NCBI GenBank assembly: GCA_934725575.1
Contig: CAKVCK010000017.1
Coordinates: forward strand, 1 to 64,000
DNA length: 64,000 nucleotides
Direction of reading: 5' to 3'
Source: an uncultured Bacteroidales bacterium
GTDB taxonomy: Bacteria; Bacteroidota; Bacteroidia; Bacteroidales; UBA932
Under the pieces are notes generated by a model. The model was not told where the DNA came from. It was given only the letters and a program-made list of their open reading frames with translations, and made no database searches. Numbering within the stretch: the stretch's first letter is position 1; each line of letters starts with the position of its first letter. Shown piece after piece: positions 51,656 to 59,801 of this stretch. A program made the position numbers and the translations under genes.

Positions 51656-54600
51656 TTAGTTTCTTTTGAAGTACATCCCATCAGTGTCACTGCTGTTGAA
51701 GTTGGCCTGATAGATCACGTCATAGCCAGATGCCAAAGTGGTGGCACTCGTCGAGGTCGCCTTCACGCAGGAGATGCCGCAGATGTAGTGGTTACCCTTT
51801 GAGGTTTTCTGTCCCTTGTCCTTGAACACGTACCTTAAAGTGTTAAAGTCCTTGCTCACGCTGAACCACAGCCACTCGTAATCGCTGGCGGAGAAAACCC
51901 CTGCTCCCGGAGCGAATACATATTTCCCGGCGGCCCATCCGCTTGTCTGATTCAACTCGGGAAGAAACGACACGAATCTTCCGCCCCCGGCATCAAGTGC
52001 GGCACGTCTGTCAAGGAACACCCCAAAGTTGACTGACTGCCCGGCGTAGTCAATCTCCACCACGGCATCCATCACGGCGTTGAAATAAAGTCCCTTGACA
52101 CCGAGGTTGTTGGTGTGTTCCGTTCCCGACGCGTCTTTCAATTTTTCGGTCTTGAGAGGTTCGCCTAAAGTCAACGGGGAGGCATAGCCAAGGGTGTTGC
52201 CTTTACCGAGGGTCTTGTTCGGGTCGAACAACTTGGAGTACAATGTCCAACCGCCCTTGAAATCATCCGCCGAGATCTGGGTCACTGAATATTCAGTAGC
52301 GTCAGGGAGGGTGATGGTCGCCGTTCTTGGCTTGCCGGTGGTGTTGGCGGTCCAAGAGAGCGTGCCATTGGAATATGTCAGCCAATCTTCCGAAGCGTTG
52401 CCGCTGCCTCCGGAGACAGACTTGCTTCCAGCCTCATCATTTGTCCAAAGACTGTTGGATGTAGAACCAACCTGAAAAGTCTTCTTGAGCGGTTTCGCGG
52501 CTGCGTCCCAAGAGTCGAAAGCCTCAAGGGTCAGCTCGTAAGTCCCATCCGTGACGTTGCCGAGTGAGCGGGTCCACTCCTTCCTCATCCCGGAGGTCTT
52601 GGCGCTCTTGTAGAAGTCGGCGAGGATCTTCATGGTCGTCACGACAGCGGCACCCTTCTTGAGGGTGAGCACGTAATGATGCACGAACTCGTCATCCGTG
52701 CCGGCGGCCCACTTAGCCGTGGCGATTCCATCTGTAACATCAACGTTTAACGTTGACAGTGACGGAGCCGCGTTGGCAAGGCTGAGTGTCGTGTGATTGT
52801 ATTTCGTCAGGTGCCCCTTGTCGGATGTCGGATAAGAGGACACGATAGGTTCCCCGATGACACCTTTGTTGTAGAAGTCCATCCTCAGCACACGCATGTT
52901 GCCGCTGGCGTCGAACTGGAGCAGGTTGCCCTGCGAGAAGTCGTTGCAGTCCTTCATCACGGTGGCGCTGGACATATCCTCGTACTTGCCGTTCTCAAGC
53001 GCCATATAACGTACAGAAGCGCATCCGAAGACGGAGAAATCGCCCTGCCATACACTGCGAGGGTCGTTCAGAGGGAAATGGAGGTGGCCACCGAACACAA
53101 TCGCCTGAGGATATTTCCTCAGTACCGGCGTCAACGCATCGGTCGCCCAGTAATGCGAAAGTGTGGACTCCCATATTCCACCCTCCTCGCCCAGACGGCT
53201 GCCATAGACGGTGTTCTTGATCATCGGATGGGTGAGCACGATGACATATTTCTCAGGCTCGGCCGAGGTGATGGCGGCCAACTGGTTGTCAAGCCAAGTG
53301 ACGACCGTCGGGTCATAGACAATCGGCTGGTCTCCGTTCGGAGAGACGCACAGGATGTGATAATCCCCGATTACGCAGTGACGGGCCTCGTACTTTGTCC
53401 TCATCTCCTGATCCTGGTCTGTCTGGAAATAATCGTTTCCGAACATATTCCTCATATAAGCGACATCCGAGACCATTGTGGAGGCCCAGGCATATCGAGG
53501 GACATCGTGATTACCAATCGTGTAGATCATCGGAGTCTTCTTCACGTCAATCTCTGATTCGAGGGTCGATTTGAACAGGCTCAACTGATTGTTGCTCGGC
53601 TGATCAATCAGGTCACCTACCACAAGGACTCCGGCCATTCCGTTGGAATCGTTCTCAAGAGCCTTGGCCTTGAACTGCTGGAGAGCGGACTTCCATTTGT
53701 TCGCCTGTGCCTGCTGGTTGACGTGCACATCGCTGACCACACCAAGCGAAAGGACAATGTTGCTTGCGTCAAAGTTCTTTGTCTTGTCCGTCGGTTTTGT
53801 TATGACGAACTTGGCGGCGTTGTAGATCTTCCCTTTCTCCACTGTAAGCGAAGAATTGTTCTTGGAGTAGCCGATCTCCTTTCCGGCGCTGTTGTAAACC
53901 CTCAAGGTATATCCCTTTGAGAGTTTAAGTCCAGGGTAAAGCCCGAACCAATAGGTCTTATCCGGTTCGATGGTCTTCTTCAGGGATGTCGTGGACTCAA
54001 ACGCGGGGGTTGTGTTGCCGTTGACATTCTGACTGGAGAAAGACACTAGCATATTCTTGCTGATCCTTTCAGAATTGTTGCCTTCGAGCACCACGTATGA
54101 AGAGGCAGGCTCGTCAACCTTGAAAGCGAGGAGCGAGAATATGTTCTTGAAGGCAAGCGTGCCGGAACCGTCCGCGCAGCTTGCCACGGTGACAGTCGGC
54201 TTCTCAATGGTGTTGCCGTCAAGGTTGCTGGTTGACCAGTTGGCTTTCTGGCAGCCGTCTATTCCCGTGCCAGGAATCATTGCATAATAACCGGAGGCTC
54301 CGGCAGGAAGAGTACCGTTGGAAACAAACTTGGCGGTACGCCCGTCAGATGATATGTCTGTGGCCTTGATGGTTTCTGTTACAAGTGTTTCGCCATCGAG
54401 ACAAGCGACCTCTATCACATCACCGTCTGTCCAAGTGGATTTGAATTCCGGAGTCGTAGTGTCCTCAAACGAGGCGGTGAACTCAACCGATTCCGGCTGA
54501 AGCTCTCCGGCTGCCATGACTTTTCCATTCGGGACTGTGAGCTTGTCGGAATAGACAGACTTGCTGACAACCTTGCCCGAAGCGTCATAGGCGGTGACGG

Positions 54601-55279
54601 TGTAACCCTGTCCAAGTACGGTTCCCGGCACAAGGCTGATGTAGCAGTTTCCAGACCCGCCGACATTGACCTTGATGACTTTCTGTGCCTCGAACGTAGG
54701 TTTTGAGGCCAAGGAAACGGAATAGTCGGAAGTCGAGACCGTGACATCGTAGTTCAGATCTTCCTCGTTGTTGCCTTTCAGTTCGATGGACTTGACGGAA
54801 GCGTCGGAGACCTCAACCTTAAGGAACGAGAATATATTCCTGAAGCTCAAGGTTGAAGAGCCTTTGCCGCACTTTGCCACGGCGATTGAACGGGTTGACG
54901 AGGTCGATGACGAGACTGTCCAAGAGGAAGCGGGATCACATCCGCTGACACCGGTCTCCGCAATGAACGCGTAATATTCATCGCAATCTTCCTTGATGCT
55001 TCCTTTCGATGTGAAGGTAGCGCTTGCCGAAGACACGGAGGAGGCGGTGATGGTCTCGGATGTGGATTGGCCGTCCTTGACTCCGATGAGATGAATAGCG
55101 TCACCGTCCGTCCAGGATGTCTTGAACGGTGTGGCCGCGGAAGCGTCAAGCGTGGCCGTGAATGTGGCGGCATTCACTTCCGGTTCCGGCTCAGGAGTCG
55201 GCTCCTGCTTCTCCTTGCAGGATGCAGCCGCAGAGAGAAGCACAAGAGCCGAGAGTAGTATTGAATGATACATTTTCAT
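51656..55279 (-). CDS. Calcineurin-like phosphoesterase lipoprotein with duplicated fimbrillin-like modules
   Basis: A 1207-residue lipoprotein (AAASC, acyl-Cys at 21). Two tandem fimbrillin-like modules (about 38-262 and 265-495) are duplicates of each other: FKTSWTDGDAIHL / FKSTWTDGDVIEV and STLSFRNIFSFLKVEV / GTLAFKNIFSLLAFKV. The metallophosphoesterase domain (about 508-800) has all metal motifs: SDVHVN, GDLID, GNHDVP, LTHPMI and GGHLHFP. A fibronectin-like strand region follows, and from about 970 a module paralogous to the C-terminus of the last gene of this operon. Such enzymes cleave phosphomono- or diesters. In this operon with mannosidases nearby it may strip phosphate from phosphomannan; this is inference. 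Confidence 0.85.
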   Translation of the reverse strand: MKMYHSILLSALVLLSAAASCKEKQEPTPEPEPEVNAATFTATLDASAATPFKTSWTDGDAIHLIGVKDGQSTSETITASSVSSASATFTSKGSIKEDCDEYYAFIAETGVSGCDPASSWTVSSSTSSTRSIAVAKCGKGSSTLSFRNIFSFLKVEVSDASVKSIELKGNNEEDLNYDVTVSTSDYSVSLASKPTFEAQKVIKVNVGGSGNCYISLVPGTVLGQGYTVTAYDASGKVVSKSVYSDKLTVPNGKVMAAGELQPESVEFTASFEDTTTPEFKSTWTDGDVIEVACLDGETLVTETIKATDISSDGRTAKFVSNGTLPAGASGYYAMIPGTGIDGCQKANWSTSNLDGNTIEKPTVTVASCADGSGTLAFKNIFSLLAFKVDEPASSYVVLEGNNSERISKNMLVSFSSQNVNGNTTPAFESTTSLKKTIEPDKTYWFGLYPGLKLSKGYTLRVYNSAGKEIGYSKNNSSLTVEKGKIYNAAKFVITKPTDKTKNFDASNIVLSLGVVSDVHVNQQAQANKWKSALQQFKAKALENDSNGMAGVLVVGDLIDQPSNNQLSLFKSTLESEIDVKKTPMIYTIGNHDVPRYAWASTMVSDVAYMRNMFGNDYFQTDQDQEMRTKYEARHCVIGDYHILCVSPNGDQPIVYDPTVVTWLDNQLAAITSAEPEKYVIVLTHPMIKNTVYGSRLGEEGGIWESTLSHYWATDALTPVLRKYPQAIVFGGHLHFPLNDPRSVWQGDFSVFGCASVRYMALENGKYEDMSSATVMKDCNDFSQGNLLQFDASGNMRVLRMDFYNKGVIGEPIVSSYPTSDKGHLTKYNHTTLSLANAAPSLSTLNVDVTDGIATAKWAAGTDDEFVHHYVLTLKKGAAVVTTMKILADFYKSAKTSGMRKEWTRSLGNVTDGTYELTLEAFDSWDAAAKPLKKTFQVGSTSNSLWTNDEAGSKSVSGGSGNASEDWLTYSNGTLSWTANTTGKPRTATITLPDATEYSVTQISADDFKGGWTLYSKLFDPNKTLGKGNTLGYASPLTLGEPLKTEKLKDASGTEHTNNLGVKGLYFNAVMDAVVEIDYAGQSVNFGVFLDRRAALDAGGGRFVSFLPELNQTSGWAAGKYVFAPGAGVFSASDYEWLWFSVSKDFNTLRYVFKDKGQKTSKGNHYICGISCVKATSTSATTLASGYDVIYQANFNSSDTDGMYFKRN

Positions 55280-55290
55280 CTGGTCCGCCG

Positions 55291-56490
55291 TTAATCAGCC
55301 AACGAAGGGATATAACCGTAAGGAATGAGCTCCCAAAGATCGATGAAGCCGTCTTCGGCGTTCCAAGAATTTTTGAACACAATAGCCATGTAACGGCCGG
55401 TGGCGCCCTGGGTCACATTCACTGAATATTGGTCCGCAGATGTGGAGAGTGTCCCGCCGATGAACGGGATACCGAAATTCTTCTGATAATCAGCATCATC
55501 AGGATTGTAGTAGGATGAACCGACATAGATTGTGTAATCCTTGATATAACGCAGTGATGCCGCCGTGTTATTCTCGCAGAAGGTAAATCCCGTGAAAGCG
55601 AACTCTTCTCCGGCGGAAGTCTGAGTGTCAACAGAAAGGATTTTTGGGAATGCTTGTTTGTTATTATCAGATTTGGAGCTGTGCCAGCTGTATGCCGGAC
55701 GATCATACCTGCCGTCAAAAATCTTATCTGGAGTGTTGATTCCGAAATCCTGTCCGTTTGTGGCGGTAACATTCCAACGGCTGCCGTCAATCTGATAGGA
55801 GATGCCGTCAACAGACTTTGTCCAAGTGCGCCAGACCGTGTCCTTTCCGGCCTTAGGACAGAAAGAGGAAGAATATTCAAATCTCTTGCCCTTCATGGCA
55901 TCCTTGAAAGTGACTTCGTTCTCTCCTGGTTTGAGGACAGTCTCGCTTTCAACCCACTCATCCTGAAGGTTCTTGTAGCGGAATCTTGTAGCGACCATCT
56001 CATCGGTGGCCTTGGACATCACGATTTTTGCGTCCCTGCCTTCCATCCTTGCGGAAGTGACAGTTCGCTCGGAGCGGGAGACCATCCAGCCATCTCCGTA
56101 CGGAGAGACCGTAATCTCTGCGGCAAGGGACTTGTTGCCTACATCATCATAGTTGACAATGTCAAATGTGTAGGATCTGTCCTCGAGCTCTCCAACTTCT
56201 ATGGAAACCTTGCCATCAGGGTAATCAGCATAGTCCACATCGATGGATTTCGCATAATTATCCCAGAACAGAGTGGCTGTCCGGACCGCCGGATCCATCG
56301 GTTTTTCCCAATTGACAATGACATTTTGGTAGCCGATGACGGAGGACAGGTTAATGGCCTTCGCAGGGTAGTCATAGCCGCCCTTCTTGACCCATTCCTT
56401 ATAGATTTCATCCTGACCTCCGCAAGAGACCGCCAAAACGGCCAAAACCGGCACTGTCAGAATATTGAATGCTATCTTGTTCATATTCAT
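55291..56490 (-). CDS. DUF4998-type lipoprotein with C-terminal discoidin-like domain
   Basis: A 399-residue lipoprotein (LAVLAVSC, acyl-Cys at 23). The N-terminal half has the DUF4998 pattern: YKEWVKKGGYDYPAKAINLSSVIGYQNVIVNWEKPMDPAVRTATLFWDNYAKSIDV and GELEDRSYTFDIVNYDDVGNKSL. The C-terminal part is F5/8 type C-like (IDGSRWNVTATNGQDFGINTPDKIFDGRYDRPAYSWHSS; GRYMAIVFKNSWNAEDGFIDLWEL), a common carbohydrate-binding fold. The order SusC-SusD-DUF5000-DUF4998 matches the B. thetaiotaomicron high-mannose N-glycan locus as I remember it (BT3983-BT3986). Confidence 0.83.
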   Translation of the reverse strand: MNMNKIAFNILTVPVLAVLAVSCGGQDEIYKEWVKKGGYDYPAKAINLSSVIGYQNVIVNWEKPMDPAVRTATLFWDNYAKSIDVDYADYPDGKVSIEVGELEDRSYTFDIVNYDDVGNKSLAAEITVSPYGDGWMVSRSERTVTSARMEGRDAKIVMSKATDEMVATRFRYKNLQDEWVESETVLKPGENEVTFKDAMKGKRFEYSSSFCPKAGKDTVWRTWTKSVDGISYQIDGSRWNVTATNGQDFGINTPDKIFDGRYDRPAYSWHSSKSDNNKQAFPKILSVDTQTSAGEEFAFTGFTFCENNTAASLRYIKDYTIYVGSSYYNPDDADYQKNFGIPFIGGTLSTSADQYSVNVTQGATGRYMAIVFKNSWNAEDGFIDLWELIPYGYIPSLAD

Positions 56491-56502
56491 AGTCTTTAAG
56501 TA

Positions 56503-57804
56503 TTATAAGGATTCTTTCACAACCTCACCGTAAGGTGTGACCTCACCGAACTGAAGAGCACCGACAGTAGCGTCAGGCATCGCCCAGGAGGCGAAAGATG
56601 TGAGAACGACCCTCAAATAACGAATCTGATCATAGGCGTGAGGATATTCATCGCTGTTCAGCTCAAAATCATTGCCTCCGTTGAATGCCTCCACGTCTTC
56701 CGGTGTGACAATTCCGACTGAACCGTCAGGATTATAGCCGGAAGGTTTGTACTGAACGAATTTGCCAAGGCAGAACCAAGAGTCGTCAAAACCATGCTCG
56801 CCCTTGCCCTCTTTTCCTGAAGGGTTCATGCTGCCCCAGAACTCGAAGTTGCGCGGGTGCGCGTCACCGAAAAGTTCCGGATAAGCGATACGCGGGAGTG
56901 TCGCGATACGGCTGAGCGCAGCCACACAGCCGAGGTCGATCGTGAACCAGCAAGGAATAGGAACCTTGTCAACCGCCAGAAAGTGGCCTGTCGAAGATGC
57001 GCCGGATCCATCCCAAAGGCCTTTGAGAGGATAAGTTGAGCGTTCATCCTCCATAGAGAAGACATTGTCATCCTCAAGATACGCACCTTTGAACCCGGAC
57101 TTAGGAATCTGCACTTCCAGCGCCGGAGTGAGCACTGCGGTCAGGGTGTCGGACACATTGCCCCAACGATCTCTGACATAGACTCCGAAGATTGCCTCTT
57201 TAGGCTCGATTCCACGTCTTGTTAGAGTGATGCTGTCACTGGCCGTGAACAGAGTCGTGACCTCCTTCCATTTGATTTCAGAGACAGGCTTACCGGCATT
57301 GTTGACATCCCCGTCACGAAGGATGCAGACGGCGATGTTCGCCTTGCTCTCATTGCCTGTGATCTTCACCTTGACACCGCCCGCGGCTGAAATGATAGTC
57401 GGGGAGACAGTCTGTATCGCCGGTTTCAAAGGGTTGAATTTGACTGTGACAGGGGTTGATTTATCTTCATTGATGTTGAATGAGCAGACTTGAATCTCAT
57501 GTTCCTGGGTGTCAGCGAAGCCTTCAACCTCCAGGCTATCGACATATCTGGAGATTTTGGATTCGACTTCCACTCCGCCACGTTTATAGGTGGCGACAAC
57601 GCCTTTTATGTTCTTGTCATCAGGGATCCTGACCCAGAGGACAGCCCCACCGCTCGTTGGTTTGACACCGGTGACCTCAACTGGCTGTGGAGCCGGGAGG
57701 TCCTTGTCGAGCTGGTCAATTCTGCCGTGATTGTCCTCGGCACAGCCGGAAACCAGCAGCAAAGATGCGATTAATGTTGTTGATAATAATATTACTTTTT
57801 TCAT
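56503..57804 (-). CDS. DUF4959/DUF5126/DUF5000 lipoprotein, putative surface glycan-binding protein
   Basis: A 433-residue lipoprotein (LLLVSGC, acyl-Cys at 21). It has three Ig/jelly-roll parts in the usual order: DUF4959 (DLPAPQPVEVTGVKPTSGGAVLWVRIPDDKNIKGVVATYK), DUF5126 (KPAIQTVSPTIISAAGGVKVKITGNESKANIAVCILRD) and a discoidin-like DUF5000 (YPLKGLWDGSGASSTGHFLAVDKVPIPCWFTIDLGCVAALSRIATLPR...RNFEFWGS). These proteins follow SusD in many mannan and N-glycan loci and bind glycan on the cell surface. It starts 17 bp after susD. Confidence 0.87.
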   Translation of the reverse strand: MKKVILLSTTLIASLLLVSGCAEDNHGRIDQLDKDLPAPQPVEVTGVKPTSGGAVLWVRIPDDKNIKGVVATYKRGGVEVESKISRYVDSLEVEGFADTQEHEIQVCSFNINEDKSTPVTVKFNPLKPAIQTVSPTIISAAGGVKVKITGNESKANIAVCILRDGDVNNAGKPVSEIKWKEVTTLFTASDSITLTRRGIEPKEAIFGVYVRDRWGNVSDTLTAVLTPALEVQIPKSGFKGAYLEDDNVFSMEDERSTYPLKGLWDGSGASSTGHFLAVDKVPIPCWFTIDLGCVAALSRIATLPRIAYPELFGDAHPRNFEFWGSMNPSGKEGKGEHGFDDSWFCLGKFVQYKPSGYNPDGSVGIVTPEDVEAFNGGNDFELNSDEYPHAYDQIRYLRVVLTSFASWAMPDATVGALQFGEVTPYGEVVKESL

Positions 57805-57821
57805 TTGCGATGATTCTTAAG

Positions 57822-59792
57822 TTACCAACCGATGTTCTGCACAAGGTTAGGGTTAATCTCAATGTAGCTTGTCGGGATTGGCCAGAAGTAGTCTTTCAGT
57901 CCGAACTTCTGTTCATAGATGAACTTCTTTACGTAGTAGTCCTCAGGCAAAGCGGATACAATGTCGAATCCGTATATTCCTTTCTGGTACTCGGCGGCGG
58001 CCTCCTTCCATCTGCGAAGATCCCAGAACCTCTGACTTTCGAAAGCCAGTTCGTTGAGACGCTCCCTGTGGATGATGGCGCGCATTCCGACCTTTGTGTT
58101 GTAATAACCCGGGCTGTTGCTGTAGGTGTCCCAGGCGGTCTTCACGTCAGGGATCTTCGCGCGCTCACGGACGGCGTTGATGTACTTGAACAGGTCATCA
58201 CTGTGCGCTCCGTTCGGGCCTTCCGCCTCGTTGATCGCCTCGGCATAGAGGAGGTAGAGGTCGGACAGACGGATCATCGGCCAAGGGTACCATGTGGTGC
58301 CGGAGCCGGTGAATGTGTTGTTGCCAGTCCAGGTCGCCTGAATCGGGAAATGCTTCTTCGGGAAGAATCCTGTCACCGGACCTGTCTGGTTGCCTCTCTT
58401 GGCATGTGTACCACCCATCCTGCAGGCCACATAGTGAACATCCTCCGGTTTGAGGTCGTTGAAGTTACCAAGCTGCCCGAGCCAGTTGCCTCCGTCGAAT
58501 CCGAGAGAGGCGTAGTACCTCGGCTCTCGGTCGAAGTTGAGCTTGATGGTGGTGTAGCCCTTGCAGATGTAGTAGGCATGCTGGTCATCGCCGACACGCA
58601 AATCCATCGGGTTGATGTTCGCCCATTCGGAATCGTTGGCGATAGGAAGCCCGTGCACGGTGTAGAACTGCTCGGCAATCTTGAGCGGAACGCCGATGAA
58701 TATGTAGCCTCCGAGCATGTCGGTGAACCCGTTGAGGATCGGCATGCAGAGCTTGTGGTACATATTCATTGTTTTGGGATCCGGCTGTGTGTTGCCCCAG
58801 ATGAGCTCGCTGTTCCACTTCTGGTTGAATGCGTTGCGAAGGGTCAAAGTGGTCTTGAGGGAGTCTGTCATGCGGTAGGTGATGTCATCGCCCTCGTAGA
58901 GGGAGATGTTGGCCTCCTCGGAGACTGCGATGGCCTCGCGGCAGGCCTCCATGGCGGCTGTCCAACGGACAAGCTTCTCATCATCTGTCTTCTCCGGAAA
59001 CAGCCTCGTGGTTCCGTCTGTGTCCACGAGAGCCGCCTGTTCGGAGTTGCCGTTGAAAAGCGGGCTGGCGGCGTAGACCGCTACCTTGGCCTTGAAGGCG
59101 GCACAGATGGCCTTGTTGACGCGACCATATTCATCAACCGATGGATTGATGAGCGGAAGGTCAGGCATCGCCTTGTCCAGAAGTTCAATGATAAAGTCGA
59201 AGCATTCATCGATGTTGTTGCGGTGGACACGAACCTCATCGACAGAGGAGTCGATAGGGAGGCTCTCGCGTACAATCGGGACCGGTCCCCACTTGCGGAC
59301 AAGGTTGAAGTGGAAGTAGGCCTTGAGGAATGTCACCTCGGCGATCCACTGCGCCTTCTCCGTCTCATCCATGTCCGGGACCTTACCGATGTTGTCGACA
59401 AAGATGTCACAGCAGCGGATTCCTTTGTACATGTCTGCCCAGTCGTTGGCGAACACGCTGTTGGCGGTCATGTTGCCTCTGGCGATGTAGGACATCGTGA
59501 ACGGCACACGGCCGGCGGTGTTGGTCGTGGTACGGCCATAAAGATCCCAGTACTCATCGCTTCCGAGCATGGCCGGGTCGTTGCCCATAGAACCCTCAAG
59601 GGTCATGTAGGAATAGCAGGTGGCCAGATAGCGGATAGCCGAGGACCTGAGGTTGAACGCGGTCTCGATCGACGGCAGACCGTCGTCAGGAACCACGTTG
59701 AGGAAGTCGTTGCAGCCCGCCGACCCCAGCAGCAAGGCCGCGGCCGCAAGGGAGGACGCTATTGATTTATGAATATTCTTGCACATGTTCAT
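57822..59792 (-). CDS. SusD/RagB-family glycan-binding lipoprotein
   Basis: The lid of the SusCD importer, 656 residues, anchored by a lipobox (LLLGSAGC). The N-terminal TPR-rich SusD domain begins DFLNVVPDDGLPSIETAFNLRSSAIRYLATCYSYM; the C-terminal RagB part has WYPWPMIRLSDLYLLYAEAINEAEG and FESQRFWDLRRWKEAAAEYQKGIYGFD, the family's most conserved block. The length is at the upper end for SusD. Start is ATG 59792 or the in-frame ATG at 59786; both give the same lipobox. It follows susC by 9 bp. Its plus strand is open for 692 codons, which is a shadow frame. Confidence 0.95.
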   Translation of the reverse strand: MNMCKNIHKSIASSLAAAALLLGSAGCNDFLNVVPDDGLPSIETAFNLRSSAIRYLATCYSYMTLEGSMGNDPAMLGSDEYWDLYGRTTTNTAGRVPFTMSYIARGNMTANSVFANDWADMYKGIRCCDIFVDNIGKVPDMDETEKAQWIAEVTFLKAYFHFNLVRKWGPVPIVRESLPIDSSVDEVRVHRNNIDECFDFIIELLDKAMPDLPLINPSVDEYGRVNKAICAAFKAKVAVYAASPLFNGNSEQAALVDTDGTTRLFPEKTDDEKLVRWTAAMEACREAIAVSEEANISLYEGDDITYRMTDSLKTTLTLRNAFNQKWNSELIWGNTQPDPKTMNMYHKLCMPILNGFTDMLGGYIFIGVPLKIAEQFYTVHGLPIANDSEWANINPMDLRVGDDQHAYYICKGYTTIKLNFDREPRYYASLGFDGGNWLGQLGNFNDLKPEDVHYVACRMGGTHAKRGNQTGPVTGFFPKKHFPIQATWTGNNTFTGSGTTWYPWPMIRLSDLYLLYAEAINEAEGPNGAHSDDLFKYINAVRERAKIPDVKTAWDTYSNSPGYYNTKVGMRAIIHRERLNELAFESQRFWDLRRWKEAAAEYQKGIYGFDIVSALPEDYYVKKFIYEQKFGLKDYFWPIPTSYIEINPNLVQNIGW

Positions 59793-59801
59793 AGTCGAAG
59801 A

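Noticed and set aside
57687..59765. A 692-codon open frame on the plus strand opposite susD
   Set aside because: It is fully antisense to a clear SusD gene, has no recognisable domain, and arises because the GC-rich third positions of susD leave few stops in this frame.
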